Shown piece after piece: positions 57,423-64,000 of a stretch of 64,000 nucleotides of DNA. The notes beneath the pieces are model-generated. The model made no database searches, was not told where the DNA came from, and saw only the letters and a list, made by a program, of their open reading frames with translations. The translations under genes were made by a program, and so were the position numbers. Source of the stretch: Sphingomonas sp. Root241 (lineage in GTDB: Bacteria; Pseudomonadota; Alphaproteobacteria; Sphingomonadales; Sphingomonadaceae); the NCBI RefSeq assembly GCF_001428865.1, contig NZ_LMIV01000001.1:56186-120185 (forward strand), in the 5' to 3' direction. The stretch's first letter is position 1; each line of letters starts with the position of its first letter.

Positions 57423-58373
57423 CTACTTTTTGATCAGCCCGATCTCGACCAGCCGTTCGTGGAGATAATCGTGCGAGCTGATCGGTTCGGGATAGCGGTT
57501 GGGCCGCTCCGCGCTGATGCAGCCGGGCAGGGTCTCGATCAGGAAATCGGGCGCGGGATGCAGGAAGAAGGGCATCGAATAGCGCGAATGGCCGCGGCGC
57601 TCGGGCGGCGGATTGACCACACGGTGCGTGGTCGAGGGCAGGACATGGTTGGTCAGGCGCTGGAGCATGTCGCCGACATTGACCACCATCGCGCCTTCGG
57701 GAGGCTTGACCGGCAGCCACTTGCCGTCGCGGTCGAGCAATTCGAGCCCGGCCTCCTCGGCGCCGAGCAGCAGGGTGATCAGGTTGATGTCCTCATGCGC
57801 GCCGGCGCGGACTTCGGGCGCATTCGCGTCGACCGGCGGATAATGGAGCAGGCGCAGTACCGAATTGCCGTCCCTGACGGCCGGATCGAACCAGTTCGGC
57901 GCCAGCCCCAGATAGTGTGCGATCGCGGATAGCAATTTGTCGCCGGCATCGTCGAACGCCTGGAACAGCTCGAGAAAGGTCTCGCGGAAACCTTCGGGCC
58001 GGTTGGGCCAGATGTTCGCCGGCATCTGCTCGGCGAAGCGGTGGTCGCGCGCCAGCTCGCGGCCGACATGCCAGAATTCCTTGAGGTCGACATGAGTCGC
58101 GCCCTTGGCGATCTCGGTCTTGAACGGGGTGTAGCCGCGGGCGCCGCCCCCGCCCTCGACGAAATAGCTGCGCTTTTCCGCCTCGGGCAGGTCGAAGAAT
58201 GCCTTGGTCATCGCCCAGGCGCGCTCGATCAGATCGGCGGGGATGCCGTGATCGCGCACCACGGCGAAGCCGAAGCGCTGGAAGGAACGGCCGAACTCCT
58301 GAGCGAAGCCGTCGGGATCGGATTGCTGATCGGCGAGTGAAAGCGCCGGGATTTCAGCGAGAGTGTCGAGCAT
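57423..58373 (-). CDS. Isopenicillin N synthase-like 2-oxoglutarate/Fe(II) oxygenase
   Basis: This 316-residue protein has the plant-type double-stranded beta-helix. The N-terminal DIOX_N part is FGFAVVRDHGIPADLIERAW. The iron triad is in RAGAHEDINLITLL (H and D) and PSTTHRVVNPP (H), and the co-substrate arginine is in SRYSMPFFLHP. It is not linked to beta-lactam genes, so the name gives only the fold. ATG 58373 (MLDTL) is preferred to the longer reading. Confidence 0.85.
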   Translation of the reverse strand: MLDTLAEIPALSLADQQSDPDGFAQEFGRSFQRFGFAVVRDHGIPADLIERAWAMTKAFFDLPEAEKRSYFVEGGGGARGYTPFKTEIAKGATHVDLKEFWHVGRELARDHRFAEQMPANIWPNRPEGFRETFLELFQAFDDAGDKLLSAIAHYLGLAPNWFDPAVRDGNSVLRLLHYPPVDANAPEVRAGAHEDINLITLLLGAEEAGLELLDRDGKWLPVKPPEGAMVVNVGDMLQRLTNHVLPSTTHRVVNPPPERRGHSRYSMPFFLHPAPDFLIETLPGCISAERPNRYPEPISSHDYLHERLVEIGLIKK

Positions 58374-58453
58374 GCGAGTCTCCGGGTTATGCTCCACCTA
58401 GACCCGCAACCCGCTGCGGAACAAGCGGGTCCGCCTTGCTATCCATCAAAGGC

Positions 58454-58957
58454 TCAGCTGCCGATCTCGAGCTTGCCCTTGGTCTTCCGGTCGCCATCGG
58501 CGCCGAGCACGAGCCTGAAGGGGTCGCCGTCGTCGGTGGTGCCCTTGAGCCCGCTGCCATCGGCTTCGATCTTGAAGCCGCGCGCAGTCATCTTGTCGCG
58601 GAACCAGCCTTGCACCTGCGCCAGTGCCGCCGGGCTTTCGAATGCGACGCGGACCTTGCCCTTGTCCTCGCCGGTCTTGTTGTCCTCGGCATCGACGTTG
58701 AGCGCACTGACCTGCGAATTGGGGTAGAGCTTGACGCCGTTGAAATCGAAATTCTCGGCGTTGACGTGGAATTTGGGCAGTTTGATCGCGCCTTCGAAGC
58801 CGGGAGCCTTGATCGCCATCTGGCCGTTGCTGTCGGTGGTGATCGTGGAATTGCCGTCCTCGTCGGAGGTGGCGTTGATCGAGAAGCTGGTGCCCGTACC
58901 CGATCCGTCACAGGCGGCGAGAGGCAGAAGCGTCAGCAGCAGCAAGGCACGATGCAT
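58454..58957 (-). CDS. Hypothetical lipoprotein
   Basis: The signal sequence MHRALLLLTLLPLAACDGSG carries lipobox LAAC. The mature part is 150 residues, rich in D, N, G and K, with KAPGFEGAIKLPKFHVNAENFDFNGVKL, and ends with a C-terminal helix-strand pair (VQGWFRDKMTARGFKIEADG). A GGAG precedes the ATG with normal spacing. No known family was recognised. Confidence 0.65.
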   Translation of the reverse strand: MHRALLLLTLLPLAACDGSGTGTSFSINATSDEDGNSTITTDSNGQMAIKAPGFEGAIKLPKFHVNAENFDFNGVKLYPNSQVSALNVDAEDNKTGEDKGKVRVAFESPAALAQVQGWFRDKMTARGFKIEADGSGLKGTTDDGDPFRLVLGADGDRKTKGKLEIGS

Positions 58958-59063
58958 TCCGGATCTCCGCATGCGTATTATTGTCACAATACACTAGGGA
59001 TCGACCGTGCGAGCGTCAACAAGGGGGTGACGCCTGCGCGGCGATCCGCCATTGGCTCCAGCC

Positions 59064-60299
59064 ATGTCCGAGCCGCATCTCTCCACCGAATCCGCCAATC
59101 GCGCGCCGCTCCGGTTCGGCGAGTTCGTGGCGCTGATCGCATCGATGATGGCGCTGACCGCGCTCGGCATCGATTCGATGCTGCCGGCGCTTCCGGCGAT
59201 CGGCGACAGCCTCGGCGTGGCCGAGCCCAACCACCGCCAGTTCGTGATCACTGCGTTCCTGCTCGGCTTCGCATTCGCGCAATTGGTCTATGGTCCGCTC
59301 TCGGACCGGTTCGGGCGACGGCCGGTGCTGATCATCGCACTGACCAGCTATGTGCTCACCAGCGCGCTCGCGGCGATCTCGGGCAGCTTCGTCCTGCTGC
59401 TGATCGCGCGCGCGGCGATGGGCGCTTCCGCGGCGGGCGCGCGCGTGGTGACGGTGGCGCTGGTGCGCGATTGCTTCGCCGGGCGAGCGATGGCGCGGGT
59501 GATGAGCCTCGCCTTCATCGTCTTCATGGCCGCGCCGATCTTCGCGCCCGCTTTCGGCCAAGGCGTGCTCGCGGCAGGGGGATCGTGGCGGATGATCTTC
59601 TGGGGCGTCGGCGCGGTCTCGGCGCTGGTGGTGGCGTGGTTCTGGCTGCGCATGCCCGAGACGCTCAACCCGGATTCGCGCCAGAGCCTCCAGCCGAGCC
59701 GGATTCTCGCCGATTACGGGCTGGTGCTGCGCGACCGTCACGCGGTGGGCTATACGATCGCCACGGCATTGCTTTCGGGCGGGCTGTTCGGGTTCATCGG
59801 CTCGGTGCAGCAGATCATGGAAGTGGTGTTCGGCCGGCCCGAATTGCTCACCATCGTCTTCGCCACGGTCGCCAGCACGATGGCGATCGGATCATTCCTC
59901 AATTCGCGGATCGTGATGAAGATCGGCACGCGGCGGATCTCGCACACCGCGCTTTCGGCGCTGATCCTGTTCGCCGCGATCCATCTTGCCATCGCCCTTT
60001 CGGGGCATGAGAACCTCTGGACCTTCGCGATCCTCCAGGCGCTGATGATGGCGAGCTTCGGTCTCGCCACCTCGAATTTCTCGGCGATGGCAATGGAGCG
60101 GATGGGCGAGATCGCCGGGACCGCCTCGAGCCTGCAGGGCTTCGTCGCGACCTTGGGCGGGGCACTGATCGGCGCGCAGATCGGCCAGTCGTTCGACGGC
60201 ACCACCGTGCCGCTCTATTTGGGTTTTCTCGTGCTGGGCGTGCTCGCCTTCGTCGCGATCGCGATCGCCGAGAAGGGCCGGCTTTTCCGCCCGAGCTGA
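59064..60299 (+). CDS. Bcr/CflA family multidrug efflux MFS transporter
   Basis: The 411-residue protein has twelve membrane helices. The family opening ALTALGIDSMLPALPAIGDSLGV, the loop 2-3 motif GPLSDRFGRRPVL and motif C-like GSWRMIFWGVGA identify the Bcr/CflA group. Such proteins export bicyclomycin, chloramphenicol or other drugs, and sometimes metabolites. The substrate cannot be read from sequence. ATG 59064 is used; an upstream TTG is rejected. Confidence 0.88.
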   Translation: MSEPHLSTESANRAPLRFGEFVALIASMMALTALGIDSMLPALPAIGDSLGVAEPNHRQFVITAFLLGFAFAQLVYGPLSDRFGRRPVLIIALTSYVLTSALAAISGSFVLLLIARAAMGASAAGARVVTVALVRDCFAGRAMARVMSLAFIVFMAAPIFAPAFGQGVLAAGGSWRMIFWGVGAVSALVVAWFWLRMPETLNPDSRQSLQPSRILADYGLVLRDRHAVGYTIATALLSGGLFGFIGSVQQIMEVVFGRPELLTIVFATVASTMAIGSFLNSRIVMKIGTRRISHTALSALILFAAIHLAIALSGHENLWTFAILQALMMASFGLATSNFSAMAMERMGEIAGTASSLQGFVATLGGALIGAQIGQSFDGTTVPLYLGFLVLGVLAFVAIAIAEKGRLFRPS

Positions 60300-60396
60300 A
60301 CGGTTCCTTCCGCGATCACGGAACGGATGTGGCATGATCCCCGTTCGACCGGTGATGGGGGACGTTCCCATGTCCCCGAAGCGAAGAGGACAAGCG

Positions 60397-60747
60397 ATGG
60401 GTGGTCATCAGGTTCCGGCACAGGGCCCCAACGACGACGGCTTCGACGAGGACGGCTATGACGAAAGCCAGCGCGCCGAGATCATCGAGGTGACCAACGA
60501 CGCGCCCAGCGACGGCAACATCCTGACCGACATCCCGATCGACCTCGGCGACGACGGCGATGAGGACGATACCGACGAGCTCGACATGATCGACGACGAG
60601 CTCGGCGAGGAGGACGATGATCTCGACCAGGATGAGGAGGATATCCGCGAGGACGAGATTCAAGATGATCTCGATGACGAGGATGTCGATGCCGAGGACC
60701 TGGACGAGGAACTCGGCGACGGCGACGATATCGCGCTCGAACCCTGA
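60397..60747 (+). CDS. Very acidic small protein
   Basis: From about residue 15 the 116-residue protein is mostly aspartate and glutamate (for example DDELGEEDDDLDQDEEDIRE), with few basic residues and no hydrophobic core or cysteine. ATG 60397 has GAGGA six bases upstream; ATGs at 60355 and 60370 are possible. Codon use is normal for the region. Such proteins can be charged linkers, DNA mimics or metal or cation binders, but no family was recognised. Confidence 0.6.
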   Translation: MGGHQVPAQGPNDDGFDEDGYDESQRAEIIEVTNDAPSDGNILTDIPIDLGDDGDEDDTDELDMIDDELGEEDDDLDQDEEDIREDEIQDDLDDEDVDAEDLDEELGDGDDIALEP

Positions 60748-60806
60748 CCCGCTTGACGGTGCGGCGGCGGGAACCCAGCATGCCGCCGATCAATCGGAGA
60801 GGCGCC

Positions 60807-61400
60807 ATGCCGCGGGACACGCGGGTCGATACCTATATCGCCGGCAGGGCGGAGTTCGCTCAGCCGATCCTCGGCTGGATGCGCGAGCGCGTCCATGCCG
60901 CCTGTCCGGAGGTCGAGGAGTCGATCAAATGGTCGATGCCGGCCTTCACCTACAAGGGCAAGCCGGTGGCCAACATGGCCGCGTTCAAGGTGCATGCGAC
61001 CTTCGGCTTCTGGGATCGTCAGGCGCTGGCGACGGGCAAGGAAGGCGAGGCGATGGGGCAATATGGCCGGATCGAGAGCCTCGACGACTTGCCTTCGGCG
61101 GAGATATTCGAAACGCAGGTCCGCGACGCGGTCGCGCGGATCGATGCCGGGCAGAAGCCGGTGCGCGCGGCGAAGGCGCCCAAGCCCGAGGCCGAAGTGC
61201 CGGCCGAGCTTGCCGAGGCGCTCGCAGGCGATGCGAAGGCGGCGGAGACCTTCACCGGCTTTCCGCCCGGATGCCGCCGCGAATATTGCGAATGGATCGC
61301 CGAGGCCAAGCGGCCGGAGACGAAGGCTAAGCGCGTCGCCGAAGCAGTCGACTGGATACGCGAGGGCAAACGGCGCAACTGGAAATACGAGAATTGCTGA
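60807..61400 (+). CDS. YdeI/OmdA-like DUF1801 domain protein
   Basis: The N-terminal half is DUF1801 (EESIKWSMPAFTYKGKPVANMAAF, HATFGFWD). The C-terminal half resembles the OmdA domain (FTGFPPGCRREYCEWIAEAK, RRNWKYENC). The length is 197. The role of the family is not known; it has been linked to bacteriocin response. The ATG at 60807 has GGAGAGG five bases upstream. The 132 bp repeat begins 8 bp after its stop. Confidence 0.82.
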   Translation: MPRDTRVDTYIAGRAEFAQPILGWMRERVHAACPEVEESIKWSMPAFTYKGKPVANMAAFKVHATFGFWDRQALATGKEGEAMGQYGRIESLDDLPSAEIFETQVRDAVARIDAGQKPVRAAKAPKPEAEVPAELAEALAGDAKAAETFTGFPPGCRREYCEWIAEAKRPETKAKRVAEAVDWIREGKRRNWKYENC

Positions 61401-61407
61401 CGGTCTA

Positions 61408-61539
61408 AAATCCTCCCTCGCGCAGCGGGGGAGGGGGACCACGAAGTGGTGGAGGGGGCTTGGCCGCGAGCGATCCGCCTGTGGAGAGGCCCCTCCGTCG
61501 CCTTCGGCGCCACCTCCCCCGCTGCGCAAGGGAGGATTT
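61408..61539. repeat. 132 bp repeat, second copy
   Basis: The first and last 27 bp (61408-61434 and 61513-61539) are inverted copies with one mismatch. The core is nearly the same as in 34292-34425, including the ACCACGAAGTGGT hairpin and CGTCGCCTTCGGCGCC. It has no coding capacity. Confidence 0.88.
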
Positions 61540-61604
61540 GAAAGAACTATTGCGGCCCCTCCTTGAGACGATATGTTACATCATCAACGATGAGGAGAGG
61601 TGTC

Positions 61605-62009
61605 ATGGTCAAGGCCGCGCGTGTCCCCGAGCCCGTTCCGTTCAGCGCTATCAACGTCACGCCGTTCATCGACGTGATGCTGGTGCTGCTGATCGTGATG
61701 ATCCTTAGCGTCCCCATCGCGACGCACAAGGTGCCGATCGATTTGCCCACTGGTGGCGATCCCGGAATCGAGCGGCCGCATCAGCTGGCGATCGACCGCG
61801 GCGGCACGCTGTTCTGGGACGGCCGCCGTATCACCGATACCGAGCTGCCGGCTTTGCTGGAGGCGATGCAGCGCGATACCGCGGCGGTGCTTCACATGAA
61901 CACCGATCCCGACGCGCGCTACGACCGGTTCGACAGCGTTCTTGCGGTAGTGAAGCGTGCCGGCGTCGATCGGCTCGGCTTTATCGGGAACCGTCCTTTC
62001 CCGGATTGA
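61605..62009 (+). CDS. ExbD/TolR family biopolymer transport protein
   Basis: The 134-residue protein has one N-terminal membrane helix (about residues 20-45) with the family aspartate in INVTPFIDVMLVLLIVMI. A periplasmic domain follows (DTELPALLEAM, VKRAGVDRLGFIGN). The partner ExbB or TolQ is not adjacent, which is unusual. The ATG is preceded by a strong GAGGAGAGG. Between the repeat and the gene lies ATGTTACAT (61573-61581), a possible operator core. Confidence 0.85.
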   Translation: MVKAARVPEPVPFSAINVTPFIDVMLVLLIVMILSVPIATHKVPIDLPTGGDPGIERPHQLAIDRGGTLFWDGRRITDTELPALLEAMQRDTAAVLHMNTDPDARYDRFDSVLAVVKRAGVDRLGFIGNRPFPD

Positions 62010-62059
62010 GGAACTGGCGCGGCAGCGGGCGCGTTCGTCGCCCGCCGCTAACACGGATC

Positions 62060-62938
62060 ATGTTCATGCGCCTGTCCCTGCCGTTGCTTCTGACGCTTGC
62101 CGCCTGCTCTTCCCAACCCGCGGAGAATGTTGCGGTGCCCGCGAAGGATGTCGCGGAACTTCCGGACGAAGCTGCGCCGAGCCCCACGTCCCCGCCGGTG
62201 GCGGCGACGCCCGCGCCGCTCAATCCCGCTGCCCCCGGAGAGCCGGGCGGACTCGACAACTACACCACGCCGATCAGCGAGGCGCCGTTCACCGAGGACA
62301 GCGCACAAGGCGCGGCCAATGTCGTGCAGACCTATTATGCGCTGCTGGAGCAGGGGAAATATGGTCAGGCGTATCGGCTGTGGGAGCCGGGCGCGGCCGG
62401 GACGGACGCCGGCGCGTTTGCGGCGAGCTTCGCCCGCTATTCCGAATTTCATGCCAATATCGGTGCGCCGGGCAGGATCGATGCGGGCGCGGGACAGCGC
62501 TACGTGACGGTGCCAGTGCAAGTCTATGGCCGGCTGAAGCAGGGCGCGCGGCCGTTCAACATGCGCGGATCGGTGACGCTGCACCGCGCCGGCGACATCG
62601 ATGGCGCGACGGCGGAGCAGCGCCGTTGGCGCATCCGCAGCACCGACATCAAACCCGGCCCGGGCGAGGCGACGCCTTCGTCGGTGCCGACCGAGGATAA
62701 TCGCTCGACCGCACGCTATCGCTGCATGGACGGATCGCGCCTCGTCGCGCGCTTCGATCCCGACAATGACCGAGTCACTATCTCGCGCGGCGGCACGGCG
62801 CTCGCGACGCTGCGGGGCCAGCGCGTCGCTTCGGGGATTGGCTACACCGCCAAGGGGTACGAACTCCGCGGCAAGGGCGACGACATGACCTTCACCGCAC
62901 CTGGCCAGCCACCGATCGCATGCACGGTCATTCGTTGA
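62060..62938 (+). CDS. Hypothetical lipoprotein
   Basis: The N-terminus MFMRLSLPLLLTLAACSSQ has lipobox LAAC. A proline/alanine-rich linker and a domain of about 130 residues follow (AANVVQTYYALLEQGKYGQAYRLW, a helical start like NTF2-type folds). The C-terminal 80 residues contain RCMDGSRLVARFDPDNDRVTI and resemble MliC-type lysozyme inhibitor domains (YxC...G..L.A.F....V.V...), with a last cysteine in PIACTVIR. This two-domain reading is an inference. ATG 62060 or 62066 is the start. Confidence 0.6.
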   Translation: MFMRLSLPLLLTLAACSSQPAENVAVPAKDVAELPDEAAPSPTSPPVAATPAPLNPAAPGEPGGLDNYTTPISEAPFTEDSAQGAANVVQTYYALLEQGKYGQAYRLWEPGAAGTDAGAFAASFARYSEFHANIGAPGRIDAGAGQRYVTVPVQVYGRLKQGARPFNMRGSVTLHRAGDIDGATAEQRRWRIRSTDIKPGPGEATPSSVPTEDNRSTARYRCMDGSRLVARFDPDNDRVTISRGGTALATLRGQRVASGIGYTAKGYELRGKGDDMTFTAPGQPPIACTVIR

Positions 62939-62987
62939 GCGGAGCCTGAGGCTGACCTTCGGCCGTCAGTTGCGCTAAGGGTCGGCC

Positions 62988-63380
62988 ATGACGCCCTACA
63001 GCACCACGATCACCGCGGGCCCCGAGGACATCGACATTCTCGGCCACGTCAACAATGCGGTCTGGGTCAAGTGGATCCAGGACGTCGCAGTGGCGCATTG
63101 GCACGCGATCGCCGCTCCCGAGCATCACCAAGCGTATATCTGGGTGATCACGCGGCATGAGATCGATTATCGCGGCAATGTCTCCGCAGGCGAGACCGTG
63201 ACTGCCGAAACCTGGGTCGACGAACCGCCGAAGGGCGCGCGGTTCAACCGGTACATGAAGTTCACCGGCGCCGATGGGAAGGTGCGCGTGGAGGCGAAGA
63301 CGACCTGGGCGATCCTCGACCGCTCCACCGGCCGGCTGGTGCGCGTGCCGCCGGAAGTGGCGGCGCCGTTTTTGGCGTGA
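62988..63380 (+). CDS. Hotdog-fold acyl-CoA thioesterase (4HBT-like)
   Basis: The 130-residue protein has the 4HBT pattern: EDIDILGHVNNAVWVKWIQDVA with the catalytic aspartate near D15-D17, then HEIDYRGNVSAGETVTAETWV and RVEAKTTWAILDRSTGRLV. Its natural acyl-CoA is unknown. It converges on ppc, and a palindromic repeat fills the space between the two stop codons. Confidence 0.85.
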   Translation: MTPYSTTITAGPEDIDILGHVNNAVWVKWIQDVAVAHWHAIAAPEHHQAYIWVITRHEIDYRGNVSAGETVTAETWVDEPPKGARFNRYMKFTGADGKVRVEAKTTWAILDRSTGRLVRVPPEVAAPFLA

Positions 63381-63381
63381 C

Positions 63382-63460
63382 GTCATCCCGGCGAAAGCCG
63401 GGATCTCATGCCGCGTGCGGTTCGCTTGACGCCTGAGGTCCCGGCTTTCGCCGGGATGAC
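63382..63460. repeat. Palindromic repeat (about 80 bp family), intergenic copy 2
   Basis: GTCATCCCGGCGAAAGCCGGGATC at the left has its inverse, GATCCCGG-type with CCGGGATGAC, at the right end. It starts one base after the thioesterase stop and ends 3 bp before the ppc stop on the other strand. Confidence 0.9.
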
Positions 63461-63463
63461 GAA

Positions 63464-64000
63464 CTAGCCGCTGTTCCGCAGCGCCGTCGCGATGGCATTG
63501 ATCGAGAGCAAAATGCCTTCGCCGATCCGGGCGTCCTCCTCGCCAGCGCGGTGGCGCTTGAGCAGTTCGATCTGGAGCAGGTTCAGCGGCTCGATATAGG
63601 GCGTACGCAGCCGGATCGAGGTTTCGAGGCCGGGGTGCTTTTCGAGCAATCGCGTCTGGCGAGTCACTGTCAGCAGCCCGTCATGCGTGGCCTTCCAGCC
63701 GTCGCGGATGCGGCCGAAGATCCCGTCGCGCAGTGCCTTGTCCTCGACAAGGGCGGCATAATGCCGGGCCACGTCCATGTCCGACTTGGCGAGCACCATC
63801 TCCATGTTCGCCAGCGTCGCGGCGAAGAGCGGCCAGCCCGTGGCCATCTCGCGCAGTAGGCCCTTGTCCTCGAACGCCTCGATCGCCGCGCCGACCCCGT
63901 ACCAGCCCGGCAGCATCACCCGAGCCTGCGCCCAGCTGAATACCCAGGGGATCGCGCGCAGATCCTCGATCGCGTCCGATTTCTTGCGGCTCGCGGGGCG
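63464..64000 (-). CDS. ppc: Phosphoenolpyruvate carboxylase (C-terminal end, cut by window edge)
   Basis: PEPC carboxylates phosphoenolpyruvate to oxaloacetate. The visible 178 codons are the C-terminus: RASRKK-like RPASRKKSDAIEDLRAIPWV, FSWAQARVMLPGWYG, ALVEDKALRD, and LRTPYIEPLNLLQIELLKRHR, ending ALRNSG (the conserved C-terminal asparagine-x-glycine). The reading frame stays open to the window edge; the start is outside. Confidence 0.95.
   Translation of the reverse strand, partial: RPASRKKSDAIEDLRAIPWVFSWAQARVMLPGWYGVGAAIEAFEDKGLLREMATGWPLFAATLANMEMVLAKSDMDVARHYAALVEDKALRDGIFGRIRDGWKATHDGLLTVTRQTRLLEKHPGLETSIRLRTPYIEPLNLLQIELLKRHRAGEEDARIGEGILLSINAIATALRNSG

Noticed and set aside
57423..58373. 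Beta-lactam synthesis gene
   Set aside because: The isopenicillin N synthase label describes only the fold; no ACV synthetase or other pathway gene is present.

Overview
The window looks like the chromosome of a Sphingomonas-type alphaproteobacterium (order Sphingomonadales). The evidence is high GC, dense gene packing, a DivK-type regulator, a DUF3035/BamF-type lipoprotein, prfB without a programmed frameshift, and sphingomonad-like gene order. No rRNA, tRNA, CRISPR array, insertion sequence or prophage was recognised. Two genes are cut by the window ends: dsbB on the left and ppc on the right.

Layout. 1-6.2 kb: a minus-strand run proA, parD/parE-like toxin-antitoxin pair, nadD, rsfS, rlmH, envC, ctpA, dsbB (proline and NAD synthesis, ribosome factors, cell wall and periplasm). 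6.3-8.1 kb: a DUF3667 membrane protein and two tandem small secreted paralogues. 8.1-15.5 kb: ptsP, rodZ, cpoB, tilS, ftsH, all minus. 15.6-18.9 kb: a PadR regulator with a coupled membrane protein and palindromic operators, a nitronate monooxygenase, and a TonB-like protein. 19.2-21.3 kb: lysC and ubiG, divergent. 21.3-24.9 kb: a CsaA-like protein and a DNA repair group (ATP-dependent ligase, HhH glycosylase behind a LexA-type box, ung). 24.9-29.3 kb: an S41 lipoprotein protease, divK, DUF3572, HAD, RidA and a TorF-like porin. 29.4-44.1 kb: mostly minus: bamF, lspA, ileS, ribF; then a dipeptidase, folA, glutaminyl cyclotransferase, thyA; a RadC-like JAB protein on plus; a methyltransferase, prfB, PBP1a, amidase. 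44.6-52.4 kb: plus: rne, bepA-like protease with a DsbA-like partner, an ABC exporter pair, a lipoprotein and a GNAT enzyme. 52.4-64 kb: CocE-type hydrolase, glpX, hom, a 2OG-Fe(II) oxygenase, small lipoproteins, a Bcr/CflA exporter, a very acidic protein, a YdeI-like protein, ExbD, a thioesterase, and the 3' end of ppc.

Working together. Many neighbours share 1-4 bp start/stop overlaps (TGATG, ATGA, GTGA, TTGA), so translational coupling is common. Several starts are not ATG, including a TTG for rsfS supported by a good Shine-Dalgarno sequence.

The most unusual material is a set of short palindromic repeats. One family (about 80 bp, ends GTCATCCC/GGGATGAC) lies between genes in two places and also in frame inside ileS. 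A second family (132-134 bp with long terminal inverted repeats, plus solo hairpins) sits almost exactly on stop codons. A 24 bp dispersed-repeat-like piece appears to be inserted in frame in the rne C-terminal repeats. Other leads are a GTTC-N7-GTTC box over the HhH glycosylase promoter and perfect palindromes before padR.
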